Below, piece after piece: positions 31,583 to 40,150 of a stretch of 43,768 bases of DNA. How positions within the stretch are numbered: position 1 is the stretch's first letter; the number at the start of each line of letters is the position of its first letter. A program made the position numbers and the translations under genes. This stretch comes from Candidatus Magnetominusculus sp. LBB02. Lineage in GTDB: Bacteria; Nitrospirota; Thermodesulfovibrionia; Thermodesulfovibrionales; Magnetobacteriaceae. The notes under the pieces are model-generated. The model was not told the origin of the DNA, searched no databases, and saw only the letters and a program-made list of their open reading frames with translations. The stretch lies in assembly GCA_022321325.1 (NCBI GenBank), contig JAKOEO010000029.1, forward strand, positions 1-43,768, written 5' to 3'.

Positions 31583-32434
31583 CTAATAGAACTTCTTCAG
31601 TTCTTTTAGCGTGCCTTCCATGGAAAAACCCTGTTTCACAAGCGGTACTTCTTTGAGTATCGGTATGCGCTCTTCAAATGTCGGCTTGTTATGTCTGTAG
31701 ATAATCCCGGTTGGAATTTTGCCTTCAGATTTTACCGCCAGTTTAAACGCCGCCACGCAGTCTCGTGGATTATGTGAGTTGTCAAGCCTGTAAACCCTTT
31801 CCTTATACCATGCGTAGGTGTTTAGCTTGTTAAACGTAACGCACGGCTGAAAAATATCCACAAGCGCGAATCCTTTGTGGCTGATTGCCTCTTTTATTAT
31901 GGATTTGAGAAAATCATTATCAGCAGCATACCCACGCGCCACAAAGCTGCAATCCAGTCCGATGGCCATAGCAATCGGATTGAGCTGCGAGGCGTTAGCG
32001 CCAAACGGCTGAGTCTTCGTTACAACGCCCTGTGTGGTGGTTGGTGAGGCCTGTCCTTTTGTAAGCCCATACACTTGGTTGTCATGCACCAGAAGCGTAA
32101 TATTCATGTTTCTTCTTATCGTGTGAATAAGGTGATTCCCTCCCTCGCCATAGCAGTCGCCGTCGCCGGATATCACTATTACGGGCATTTCATGATTGGC
32201 AAGCCTTATGCCCGTTGCCGGTGGAAGGGCGCGCCCGTGGAGGCCGTTAAACGTATTGCATTTCAGATAATGCGGCAGCTTGGCCGCCTGTCCTATGCCT
32301 GAGACTATTACAATGTCACTCGGCCTCAGCTGCAACTCGGCAAGGGCGGCTTTTAACGTCCCTAATATCGAGTAATTGCCGCAGCCCGTACACCATGCTG
32401 GCTCCAAGCCCTTATAAACCTCTAACGAGTTCAT
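31583..32434 (-). CDS. korB: 2-oxoacid:ferredoxin oxidoreductase, beta subunit
   Basis: 283 residues. The thiamine diphosphate/Mg motif is GDGDCYGEGGNHLIHTIRRN, and the early WCTGCGNYSIL with a cluster-type Cys pair and GLHGRALPPATGIRLA are typical of KorB-like 2-oxoglutarate:ferredoxin oxidoreductases. With the alpha/gamma subunit it interconverts 2-oxoglutarate (or a related 2-oxoacid), CoA and ferredoxin with succinyl-CoA and CO2, a step of the reductive TCA cycle when run in reverse. It overlaps the preceding subunit gene by 23 bases. The exact 2-oxoacid cannot be fixed from sequence alone. Confidence 0.92.
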   Translation of the reverse strand: MNSLEVYKGLEPAWCTGCGNYSILGTLKAALAELQLRPSDIVIVSGIGQAAKLPHYLKCNTFNGLHGRALPPATGIRLANHEMPVIVISGDGDCYGEGGNHLIHTIRRNMNITLLVHDNQVYGLTKGQASPTTTQGVVTKTQPFGANASQLNPIAMAIGLDCSFVARGYAADNDFLKSIIKEAISHKGFALVDIFQPCVTFNKLNTYAWYKERVYRLDNSHNPRDCVAAFKLAVKSEGKIPTGIIYRHNKPTFEERIPILKEVPLVKQGFSMEGTLKELKKFY

Positions 32435-34136
32435 TTATCTCTCCTACAAGACCATCCAGCAAAAACGGCCTGCCGTCAAAATGGTTAATATTGTGGGTGA
32501 ACTTATAGCCTGTCTCGGCGTGCATAAGATATGCGAACTGGCCTGTTGCGTTATTTTCCACACAGATTGAGGCCCTTGAGGATGAGAGCATCTTCAGGTA
32601 GTCAAACCTTTCGGTCAAAGGAAACGGGTAAATCTGCGAGAAATGAAGCATCGCTAACTTATGAGTCTTATTAAGTAACGAAACGGCGTCTTTTATGACC
32701 CCATAGGTTGAGCCCCAGCCGGTTATAATAATATCCGGATTCTCATTGCCATAGAAAAGGGGCGGGTCTATTTCTTTTTGAATTAAGGGGAGTTTTTGCA
32801 GAACCCTCTTTTGCACCATTTTCACGCGCGTATCCGCATCCTCTATCATATGTCCATACTCGTCGTGTTCGTCGCTGTCCACTACGACAAGACGGTTTGA
32901 GGTGCCTGGAACCGCCAGAGGGGACACAGGAGACCCTGCGTAGTCATAGCGTTTATAGGCGTCCTCCGCCCCTTCTTCAGCTCTCAATCTGTAATCATTA
33001 TAGACCAGGCCATCGGTATCAATAGAGTCATAAGTCCACTGAGCGTCTGCTATATATTGGTCAGTGATAATGAAGGCCGGAATCTGATATTTTTCGGCAA
33101 GGTCGAATGCCTTATTTGTAAGATGAATGCCTTGGTCGGGATTTCCCGGGGCAAATACCACCCGTGGAAATTCGCCATGTCCGGAGTTAAGAACAAATAA
33201 CAGGTCTCCCTGTTCTGTGCGCGTTGGCAGTCCAGTGGCAGGCCCAGGGCGCTGCGCCACTGTAATTACAACCGGCAGCTCTGCCATGCCGGCTAAAGAT
33301 ATCCCCTCAGACATCAGGGCAACCCCGCCGCCCGAACTTCCCGTCATAGCCCTCACACCCGCATAAGACGCACCCAGGGCCATATTGATAGAGCTTATCT
33401 CGTCCTCCGTCTGTTCCACCATGATGGAATGCTCATAGGCATTTGACGCCATGTAGTTCATCACAGCCGTAGAGGGCGTCATAGGATATCCACAGTAAAA
33501 CTTACAGCCGCTCATCGTGGCCCCAACCCCTATCGCCTGCGAGGTATCAATAAGCATATTGCCGCTTCTGTCCTGTATCTGTGGGGAAAAGGTGCATTGG
33601 GTGCAGGCGTTGACAGCGTAATTATATCCGGCCTGCGCGGTCAGTATATTTTTCTTTATTATGTCGCCGCCTTTTTTCTTTAGATTGCCGTGGATAATTT
33701 CCTCGAGCAATGTCATCTCAAGCCTCAGCATTCCAAGCACAGCGCCTACAGCCGCGGCGTTTGACATTATCTTATCCCCGCCGTGCTCTACCGCTATCTT
33801 GTCAAAAGGTACATTTAGGTATGTAGGGCCGATAAATGTATTCTTGATGTACTCGGCGTCGTAGAGGATAATGCCGTTTTCTTCCAGACTTTCTTTGTGA
33901 AGCTCTATTGTGGCCAGATCAAGGGCTACGATAATATGTGCCTTTTCCCGTGATGACGATATTTCTTTATCTCCAAAGCGCAACTGATAAAAATTATGCC
34001 CGCCACGTATGCGCGACATGTAGTCCTGGTGTGAAAACACGTGAAAGCCCATACGGGAAAATAACCGTGCCAGCACACCTCCGATTGTTTGCAGCCCCTG
34101 CCCTGCCTCACCGCCTATTACTATAGTGTAATCCAT
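32412..34136 (-). CDS. korA: 2-oxoacid:ferredoxin oxidoreductase, fused gamma-alpha subunit
   Basis: 574 residues from the ATG at 34136 (MDYTIVIGGEAGQG), preferred because GGAGGA lies just before it; an upstream ATG adds four residues. The N-terminal 190 residues are the gamma domain (GGEAGQGLQTIGGVLA ... YMSRIRGGHNFYQLRF); the remainder is the alpha domain with the GYPMTPSTAVMNYM and QTEDEISSINMALGASYAG thiamine-contact motifs and a transketolase C-terminal part (VVDSDEHDEYGH, ITGWGSTYG). This gamma-alpha fusion plus separate beta is the common two-gene Kor layout. It starts only 31 bases after a STAS gene, so co-transcription with the regulatory module upstream is possible. Confidence 0.93.
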   Translation of the reverse strand: MDYTIVIGGEAGQGLQTIGGVLARLFSRMGFHVFSHQDYMSRIRGGHNFYQLRFGDKEISSSREKAHIIVALDLATIELHKESLEENGIILYDAEYIKNTFIGPTYLNVPFDKIAVEHGGDKIMSNAAAVGAVLGMLRLEMTLLEEIIHGNLKKKGGDIIKKNILTAQAGYNYAVNACTQCTFSPQIQDRSGNMLIDTSQAIGVGATMSGCKFYCGYPMTPSTAVMNYMASNAYEHSIMVEQTEDEISSINMALGASYAGVRAMTGSSGGGVALMSEGISLAGMAELPVVITVAQRPGPATGLPTRTEQGDLLFVLNSGHGEFPRVVFAPGNPDQGIHLTNKAFDLAEKYQIPAFIITDQYIADAQWTYDSIDTDGLVYNDYRLRAEEGAEDAYKRYDYAGSPVSPLAVPGTSNRLVVVDSDEHDEYGHMIEDADTRVKMVQKRVLQKLPLIQKEIDPPLFYGNENPDIIITGWGSTYGVIKDAVSLLNKTHKLAMLHFSQIYPFPLTERFDYLKMLSSSRASICVENNATGQFAYLMHAETGYKFTHNINHFDGRPFLLDGLVGEINELVRGL

Positions 34137-34167
34137 ATCCTCCTCCATGTGTTTTTACCATCGGTTG

Positions 34168-34524
34168 TCATTCAAACACTGCCAAATCCGCTGTTCTGTA
34201 CATCGGAACTATGCGAATCTTGGAATTTTCTCCAGTGAATCCGTATCGCTTTGCAACGTATAGTATGTTTTCCTGTACAGAGAGTAAAGCCACTTCTCGT
34301 ATGCCTCTGGACTGTGACGCCTCTGCAATTTTACCCATGAGCCGCGAATTTACCATCGTGGCTTTGTTAAAATCAATAATAAGCCTCGCTAACCTTGCAG
34401 GTGGTTTGTCTTTAAGCTCGCCTAAGATGTCGTTTATCTCGGCGACAACGTCTTCTAATTCTGAAACTCTCATAGTCTCCGCTAAATCTGAAAAGCGGAT
34501 TGTAGTAGTATCAAATCTTGTCAT
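34168..34524 (-). CDS. STAS-domain protein, anti-anti-sigma-like (copy without ISS motif)
   Basis: 118 residues from the ATG at 34524, where AAGGAGGAG gives a strong ribosome site; a start 16 codons upstream is less likely and would break the length match to its neighbour. It is a STAS domain (ARLIIDFNKATMVNSRLMGK). It is a clear duplicate of the next gene, sharing MTRFDTTTIRFSDLA at the start and an identical total length. At the position where anti-anti-sigma factors carry the regulatory Ser it reads VNS, whereas the sister has ISS, so it may not be fully phosphorylatable and may stay active. It probably competes for the RsbW-like kinase. Confidence 0.85.
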   Translation of the reverse strand: MTRFDTTTIRFSDLAETMRVSELEDVVAEINDILGELKDKPPARLARLIIDFNKATMVNSRLMGKIAEASQSRGIREVALLSVQENILYVAKRYGFTGENSKIRIVPMYRTADLAVFE

Positions 34525-34568
34525 AATCTCCTCCTTTTCGCCTGATTTTAACATCGAAGTTTCAACCG

Positions 34569-34925
34569 TCACTCAAGCACTTCCACAGCCATCTCTCTGA
34601 ACATTGGAAATATGCGAATCTTGGAATCGTCCGCAGTGAATCCATATCGCCTCGCAATATCTATGATGTCTTCCTGGACAGACACGAGGTCCACACCTCC
34701 AATGCGCGGCGACTGTGACGCCTCTCCAATTTTACCCATGAGCCGTGAACTTATCATCGTGACATTGTTGAAATCAATAATTAGCCTTGGTAATCTTAAG
34801 GATGGTTTTTCCTTAAGCTCGCCTAAGATCTTGTTTATCTCGGCGATAACCTCTTCTACTTCTGAAACTCTCATCGTATCCGCTAAATCTGAAAAGCGGA
34901 TTGTAGTAGTATCAAATCTTGTCAT
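34569..34925 (-). CDS. STAS-domain protein, anti-anti-sigma-like (ISS copy)
   Basis: 118 residues with the STAS motif PRLIIDFNNVTMISSRLMGK, where the ISS pair occupies the place of the phosphorylatable Ser of SpoIIAA/RsbV. It overlaps the kinase-like gene by four bases. It is likely phosphorylated by that HATPase and dephosphorylated by the PP2C-type protein encoded first in the operon. The end (IRIFPMFREMAVEVLE) closely matches the sister copy. No sigma factor is in the window, so the output may be a sigma factor elsewhere or a different partner. Confidence 0.88.
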   Translation of the reverse strand: MTRFDTTTIRFSDLADTMRVSEVEEVIAEINKILGELKEKPSLRLPRLIIDFNNVTMISSRLMGKIGEASQSPRIGGVDLVSVQEDIIDIARRYGFTADDSKIRIFPMFREMAVEVLE

Positions 34926-35317
34926 AACGTCCTCCTTTGTGGAACTGTTATGGTTATTCTGTTTCCCTTGTCGTTAAAGCGAGGATTGAATTCCAAACTT
35001 TTAAGCGTCCATAAACCACGCCCGCGCGGTTGTGCAATATCGGGACATTGCTCAGGAATCATACAGTTAAACCCATCTCCTTCGTCTTCAACCGATATAT
35101 CTATATAGTCTTGTTGTATATCGAGAGAGATTTTAATAGCCATGCCGTCTTGATTTCTGTTGCCATGTTCTTTTGCGTTCATTAACATTTCTAATATCGC
35201 TCTATACATCTTTTCCTTCATGGAAGCAGGAATATCATGTGTAATGTCAATAAGCCAAAAGGCAAAGAAGTCATCCATTGACTTAAGTGTGCTTGCAATT
35301 GTTGTTTCTTTAAGCAC
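34922..35317 (-). CDS. RsbW-like serine/threonine kinase (HATPase), anti-sigma-type
   Basis: 131 residues, a lone HATPase domain. The N-box is ILEMLMNAKEHGNR, the G1 box VEDEGDGFN and the G2 box RGRGLWTLKSL, as in RsbW/SpoIIAB-type kinases that phosphorylate STAS partners. Its start overlaps the end of the phosphatase gene and its stop overlaps the first STAS gene, so all are translated together. It is the switch of the partner-switching module. Confidence 0.9.
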   Translation of the reverse strand: MLKETTIASTLKSMDDFFAFWLIDITHDIPASMKEKMYRAILEMLMNAKEHGNRNQDGMAIKISLDIQQDYIDISVEDEGDGFNCMIPEQCPDIAQPRGRGLWTLKSLEFNPRFNDKGNRITITVPQRRTL

Positions 35318-36482
35318 TGCCGTTTTCCACCGCTACAATGGTTATATCATCAGGCAATGGCACCTCACCGCGCCACAAATCAACGTCATTCATTATACTT
35401 ACGATTAACTCTGCACCTGTCTGGCCCATATTCTTATCTACGCAGTCAAACAGCCGCTGTCTTCCATACAGCTCCTGCCTATTATTTATTGCATCAATTA
35501 AGCCGTCGGTATAAGCCAAAAAGATATTCCCCGGCAGCCAGTCATAATCAACCTCTTCCCATTGTTTAAACATGCTAACGCCTACAGGAAATCCCGGGAC
35601 TTGTATTTCTTCAATCTTTTTTTCAGACAACAGCAATGGATAGGGCTGCGCGCCATTGGATATATATACCTTTTCCCCATTAAACACGGCAATCATCAGC
35701 GCGATAGCGTTGGATATCTCAGAATTGCTCACCGCCATTGAATCAACCGCTATAGTGTTTACTGCATCCATTGCTTCGCTTGGATGGCGTGTTGGGGGGG
35801 ATAATTTCTCCAGAAAGCTATGTACTCTTATGGATTGCAGCGCTGCTGATAGACCGTGTCCGCTTGTATCCCCAAGTAAAAGAGAACACGCCTTGCTATT
35901 ATTTTTTGTATAAAAGAAATCGCCGGAAATCTCAAGCGGGGCCTGGCTGCATGCCGAAAACGACATTCCCCTGTCGGCGAAGGCCTTTTGGCATTGCTCA
36001 ACATTCATCATATATTCCTGTTGTATCTTTTTAGCCATCACTATATCGCTTTGCCTTTCATTGTGCCTCTCATCAATTTTGCAGACTAAATTACCCGATT
36101 TGCCGGCTTTGCTACTTGCGCTGTGCCGTTGCAGCACATTAAGTAATGACCGCTGAAGCTCTGCAAAATCTCTGACAGGCTTGGGTATATAATCAGAAAC
36201 TCTAACTTTTGATGCGGCCTCTGTGATATTGTCTGCCGTAAGCAAGACAACAGGAATATTGTACTCATCTTTTATTTCCTCAACCATGATGGCGGCATCT
36301 GCGTCTAGTATGTCGTGGTCTATTAATACCATATTGATGGATTTATCAATTCTCAGGATAGCCATAACATCGGCTATATTTTCGGCCAAAGCAACATCAC
36401 AGCATTTCAGCCCAAGATCGAACGACCGAAAAACATCATAATCATCGGTCACGAACAATATTCTCAAGGTGTCAGTATTCAT
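35310..36482 (-). CDS. receiver + PP2C (RsbU/SpoIIE-type) phosphatase
   Basis: 390 residues. The receiver (1-125) keeps TDDYD, the acceptor Asp in VLIDHDI, LLTAD and YIPKPVRD, so normal phosphorylation is expected. A short helical linker (KKIQQEYMMN) leads to the PP2C domain (about 175-388) with ISGDFFYT, GDTSGHGLSAAL, YTDGLIDA and PDDITIVAVE, which hold the metal aspartates. Such proteins dephosphorylate STAS partners when activated. The start overlaps the Cys-rich gene by 4 bases. Its cognate kinase is not adjacent; the CHASE kinase at 26.6-28.8 kb has its own partner. Confidence 0.92.
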   Translation of the reverse strand: MNTDTLRILFVTDDYDVFRSFDLGLKCCDVALAENIADVMAILRIDKSINMVLIDHDILDADAAIMVEEIKDEYNIPVVLLTADNITEAASKVRVSDYIPKPVRDFAELQRSLLNVLQRHSASSKAGKSGNLVCKIDERHNERQSDIVMAKKIQQEYMMNVEQCQKAFADRGMSFSACSQAPLEISGDFFYTKNNSKACSLLLGDTSGHGLSAALQSIRVHSFLEKLSPPTRHPSEAMDAVNTIAVDSMAVSNSEISNAIALMIAVFNGEKVYISNGAQPYPLLLSEKKIEEIQVPGFPVGVSMFKQWEEVDYDWLPGNIFLAYTDGLIDAINNRQELYGRQRLFDCVDKNMGQTGAELIVSIMNDVDLWRGEVPLPDDITIVAVENGSA

Positions 36483-36754
36483 GCCTCATCACCCATACTG
36501 TGTCTGACAGCCTTGTAGATGTCACACTGGGTATATGGAACTACCGACGCTATAGGCGGGACTTTCAGCCCGACCTGGATTCCTGAGGCCAGCCAACACC
36601 ACCTTTCCACTTTTGTAAGCATAGCAGGACACTCGCACTTAATCTCATCAGGACAGCCGTTGAACTTACTGCACAGGCTAAAACCTCCTGTTACATCCGG
36701 AAGCTCTCTGCCTAAGTCTCTTATCCTGTCAGCAATAACATTGCAGTCTTTCAT
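36479..36754 (-). CDS. Cys-rich small protein, first gene of the partner-switching operon (copy 1)
   Basis: 91 residues with seven cysteines (C4, C28, C34, C40, C42, C53, C77), including CPDEIKCEC. There is no signal peptide and no membrane segment. The spacing suggests a metal or iron-sulfur site, but I do not recognise a family. Its stop overlaps the RsbU-like start (ATGA), so it is translated with that module and could act as its redox or metal sensor; this is inference. It is repeated exactly at 39462-39737 and 43410-43685. The IS3 element begins 41 bases upstream of its ATG and may have separated it from its original promoter. Confidence 0.7.
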   Translation of the reverse strand: MKDCNVIADRIRDLGRELPDVTGGFSLCSKFNGCPDEIKCECPAMLTKVERWCWLASGIQVGLKVPPIASVVPYTQCDIYKAVRHSMGDEA

Positions 36755-36855
36755 CCCATTATCCTCCGCGGCGGTCTGCCGGTTTTGTTTTAGGTCAGAC
36801 GGAAGTGGACATTTCCCAAAATCGGTTAGTATAGTAGAGGAAAGGAGGAAGTGTC

Positions 36856-37167
36856 ATGGTCGACAAGCAAAGGAAGAGATTTTCGTCTGAGGAGAAGATA
36901 AGGATATTGAGAGAGCACTTGTTAGAGAAAGTACCGGTATCTGACGTATGTGACAAGCATGAAGTTCAGCCGACGTTATTTTACCGATGGCAGAAGGAGT
37001 TTTTTGAGAATGGGGCGATGGTATTTGATCGTGGCAATGACAAGCCAAGTAAGAAGTTGGAGAGGGAGAATGAGGCGTTGAAGGCGAAGCTCTCGCACAA
37101 GGATGGGGTGATAGCGGAGATAATGGAGTCGCATGTGGCGTTAAAAAAAAGTCTTGGGGAGATTTGA
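36856..37167 (+). CDS. IS3-family transposase OrfA (copy 1)
   Basis: 103 residues: a helix-turn-helix (SSEEKIRILREHLLEKVPVSD ... PTLFYRWQKEFF region) and a leucine-zipper-like end (LERENEALKAKL). An A8 tract near 37143-37150 lies shortly before the stop; slipping back one base there would join it to OrfB, the usual way IS3 elements make the OrfAB transposase. The ribosome site AAAGGAGG precedes the ATG. Confidence 0.9.
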   Translation: MVDKQRKRFSSEEKIRILREHLLEKVPVSDVCDKHEVQPTLFYRWQKEFFENGAMVFDRGNDKPSKKLERENEALKAKLSHKDGVIAEIMESHVALKKSLGEI

Positions 37168-38144
37168 CAGGGGTGTGGACAGAACCAGACATACGAGATA
37201 GTGTGGTTGACTATGTGCATTACTGGTCAGAGAGGGCGTCCTTTCCTGCCAATCGTTTAGTTGCATGGATAGGTATAGGACGGGGGAAATACTACCAGTG
37301 GTGCTGGAGGTATGGGAAAGTCAACGAACACAACGCTTGGATACCTCGCGACTTTTGGCTTGAGGAGTGGGAAAAGGAGGCGATAATTGCCTATTTTAAG
37401 GAACATCCACATGATGGCTACCGGCGGCTGACGTACATGATGATGGATGCTGATATTGTAGCGGTAAGTCCATCAAGCGTTTATCGTGTGCTTTTTGCGG
37501 CAGGGCTATTGAGGCGTTGGAATAGCAAGCCATCACAGAAGGGCACAGGATTTGTACAACCGTTAAAACCGCATGAACACTGGCATGTGGATATATCATA
37601 CATCAATATTTGTGGGACATTTTACTATCTTTGCAGCCAGTTAGACGGATGCAGCCGATATATTGTGAACTGGGATATTCGTGAGAAGATGACAGAGGTT
37701 GATGTAGAGATAATAATCTGTAGGGCACAGGAGAAATATCCTGACGCCAAGCCACGGATAATTTCTGACAACGGGCCACAATTCATTGCTAAGGACTTCA
37801 AGGAGTTCATAAGGGTCTGCGGGATGACGCACGTAAGAACATCGCCATATTACCCACAGAGCAATGGGAAACTTGAGCGGTGGCACCAGTCGCTAAAGGG
37901 TGAGTGCATTCGACCTGGCACACCTCTGTCGTTGGATGATGCCCGCCGGTTAGTAACTGGATACGTTGAGTATTACAACAATGTGCGCCTTCACAGTGCC
38001 CTTGGATATGTAACTCCAAAGGATAGGCTGGAGGGGCGAGAAATGGAGATTTTTATGTTACGCAATCAGAAGTTGGAAGCGGCTCGTGAAATACGCCGCC
38101 GTCATAAAATTTTTGACAAAGTAATTTCTGAGATGGTAAACTGA
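37164..38144 (+). CDS. IS3-family transposase OrfB, DDE integrase (copy 1)
   Basis: 326 residues in the -1 frame relative to OrfA, starting with TTG that overlaps the OrfA stop. The rve integrase core has the three acidic residues in HVDISYI, ISDNGPQF and NGKLERWHQ, the D-D-35-E pattern. Upstream is the HTH_21-like HPHDGYRRLTYMM motif. The length is normal and there is no internal stop, so this copy could be active. Confidence 0.93.
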   Translation: MTGVWTEPDIRDSVVDYVHYWSERASFPANRLVAWIGIGRGKYYQWCWRYGKVNEHNAWIPRDFWLEEWEKEAIIAYFKEHPHDGYRRLTYMMMDADIVAVSPSSVYRVLFAAGLLRRWNSKPSQKGTGFVQPLKPHEHWHVDISYINICGTFYYLCSQLDGCSRYIVNWDIREKMTEVDVEIIICRAQEKYPDAKPRIISDNGPQFIAKDFKEFIRVCGMTHVRTSPYYPQSNGKLERWHQSLKGECIRPGTPLSLDDARRLVTGYVEYYNNVRLHSALGYVTPKDRLEGREMEIFMLRNQKLEAAREIRRRHKIFDKVISEMVN

Positions 38145-38458
38145 GATTAGCAGGCGAAACGGAGACAGGCTCTGCTGGAGAGCAACCTGTCGAGGGATAG
38201 CGTGTTGGGACTAATCAGACGGTTAGCAGGGCGTGGGCAAAAGTTTACGCCCTACAAAAACCTTAACCGGATGAAAGATTCCTTATGCCTTAAAAACTCA
38301 GGCTGGATACTTCAGAGCATAACTGCTCTCATAGTATCTTAATTGTGAATCGGATTTGTCCAATTCACGCTGAACCAAGACAGTTTAAGTCTTACTACTG
38401 ATTTTACGGCCTGCGCGTTGCCCAAGCCTCACGGACTTGTCTTTACTTTACCATTCGT

Positions 38459-38657
38459 TCAGCGCTTCTGATGAGTGCTGCCTGCATTACCATCGCCATT
38501 TCCACCATCGTCGGGATTTACCTTTAACTCAACGTTAGGATAGTTTGCATATAACCAAACCAACGAGAAATATGTCTTTTTCACTGAGCCGGTTATGTCT
38601 TTATAAAAGGATGCTAACTCCTTTCTCAATTCCGCTGGTTTACTCTTTATCTCCTCT
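38459..38657 (-). pseudogene. 3' fragment of the 160-residue helical protein gene (copy 1)
   Basis: It encodes the C-terminal 60 or so residues (KSKPAELRKELASFYKDITG ... GNGDGNAGSTHQKR) of the intact gene at 41442-41924. At 38657/38658 it is joined abruptly to a second piece of the IS orfB end with no shared bases at the joint. Confidence 0.8.
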
Positions 38658-39003
38658 CTGGAGGGGCGAGAAATGGAGATTTTTATGTTACGCAATCAGA
38701 AGTTGGAAGCGGCTCGTGAAATACGCCGCCGTCATAAAATTTTTGACAAAGTAATTTCTGAGATGGTAAACTGAGATTAGCAGGCGAAACGGAGACAGGC
38801 TCTGCTGGAGAGCAACCTGTCGAGGGATAGCGTGTTGGGACTAATCAGACGGTTAGCAGGGCGTGGGCAAAAGTTTACGCCCTACAAAAACCTTAACCGG
38901 ATGAAAGATTCCTTATGCCTTAAAAACTCAGGCTGGATACTTCAGAGCATAACTGCTCTCATAGTATCTTAATTGTGAATCGGATTTGTCCAATTCACGC
39001 TGA
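38658..39003 (+). mobile_element. IS3 3' fragment (duplicated tail)
   Basis: An exact repeat of 38028-38373, holding the last 38 codons of orfB (to 38774) and the non-coding tail with its right end. It is displaced by 630 bases from copy 1 and has no left end, so it arose by a local duplication rather than by transposition. Confidence 0.85.
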
Positions 39004-39088
39004 ACCAAGACAGTTTAAGTCTTACTACTGATTTTACGGCCTGCGCGTTGCCCAAGCCTCACGGACTTGTCTTTACTTTACCATTCGT

Positions 39089-39452
39089 TCAGCGCTTCTG
39101 ATGAGTGCTGCCTGCATTACCATCGCCATTTCCACCATCGTCGGGATTTACCTTTAACTCAACGTTAGGATAGTTTGCATATAACCAAACCAACGAGAAA
39201 TATGTCTTTTTCACTGAGCCGGTTATGTCTTTATAAAAGGATGCTAACTCCTTTCTCAATTCCGCTGGTTTACTCTTTATCTCCTCTACAACCCACTTAA
39301 TCTCCGGCACATCAACGATGTCCCTGACCTTTCCTACAAATTCTGAGGTTATGGCCGACGCCTCCTTCTTAAAGTCGTTAAGACTTTTCTCAGTCACCAT
39401 AACGTCATATAATTTCCTGGCCCTTTCGTTGAAGGCATTTATCCGAAACTGG
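39089..39452 (-). pseudogene. 3' fragment of the 160-residue helical protein gene (copy 2)
   Basis: It carries codons for about the last 121 residues of the intact gene and is cut at 39451-39452, where the sequence jumps to the start region of the RsbU-like gene. The joint shares only GG between the two parents. An internal Met could still give a 103-residue product. Confidence 0.75.
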
Positions 39453-39461
39453 TGTCAGTAT

Positions 39462-39737
39462 TCATGCCTCATCACCCATACTGTGTCTGACAGCCTTGTA
39501 GATGTCACACTGGGTATATGGAACTACCGACGCTATAGGCGGGACTTTCAGCCCGACCTGGATTCCTGAGGCCAGCCAACACCACCTTTCCACTTTTGTA
39601 AGCATAGCAGGACACTCGCACTTAATCTCATCAGGACAGCCGTTGAACTTACTGCACAGGCTAAAACCTCCTGTTACATCCGGAAGCTCTCTGCCTAAGT
39701 CTCTTATCCTGTCAGCAATAACATTGCAGTCTTTCAT
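39462..39737 (-). CDS. Cys-rich small protein (copy 2)
   Basis: Identical in encoded sequence to 36479-36754, with the same 40-base leader to the IS. Here the gene downstream is not the phosphatase but a truncated piece of the 160-residue protein gene, so it is uncoupled from the partner-switching operon. Confidence 0.65.
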   Translation of the reverse strand: MKDCNVIADRIRDLGRELPDVTGGFSLCSKFNGCPDEIKCECPAMLTKVERWCWLASGIQVGLKVPPIASVVPYTQCDIYKAVRHSMGDEA

Positions 39738-39838
39738 CCCATTATCCTCCGCGGCGGTCTGCCGGTTTTGTTTTAGGTCAGACGGAAGTGGACATTTCCC
39801 AAAATCGGTTAGTATAGTAGAGGAAAGGAGGAAGTGTC

Positions 39839-40150
39839 ATGGTCGACAAGCAAAGGAAGAGATTTTCGTCTGAGGAGAAGATAAGGATATTGAGAGAGCA
39901 CTTGTTAGAGAAAGTACCGGTATCTGACGTATGTGACAAGCATGAAGTTCAGCCGACGTTATTTTACCGATGGCAGAAGGAGTTTTTTGAGAATGGGGCG
40001 ATGGTATTTGATCGTGGCAATGACAAGCCAAGTAAGAAGTTGGAGAGGGAGAATGAGGCGTTGAAGGCGAAGCTCTCGCACAAGGATGGGGTGATAGCGG
40101 AGATAATGGAGTCGCATGTGGCGTTAAAAAAAAGTCTTGGGGAGATTTGA
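39839..40150 (+). CDS. IS3-family transposase OrfA (copy 2)
   Basis: Same 103-residue product and same A8 frameshift tract as copy 1. Confidence 0.9.
   Translation: MVDKQRKRFSSEEKIRILREHLLEKVPVSDVCDKHEVQPTLFYRWQKEFFENGAMVFDRGNDKPSKKLERENEALKAKLSHKDGVIAEIMESHVALKKSLGEI

Larger units (their letters stand above)
36795..38373 (+). mobile_element. IS3-family insertion sequence, full copy 1
   Basis: 1579 bases between imperfect inverted repeats: left TCAGACGGAAGTGGACA, right (read inward) TCAGCGTGAATTGGACA, about 16 of 23 bases matching. It holds orfA and orfB and a non-coding 229-base tail (38145-38373) in which I see nothing else. No target duplication is visible at the ends. Copy 2 at 39778-41356 appears identical. 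The left end of a further copy (43726-43768) closes the window. Confidence 0.8.

Noticed and set aside
36795-38373. Target site duplication of the IS3 element
   Set aside because: The bases next to the two ends (AGG before the left end, ACC after the right end) do not match as a direct repeat, so none is claimed.
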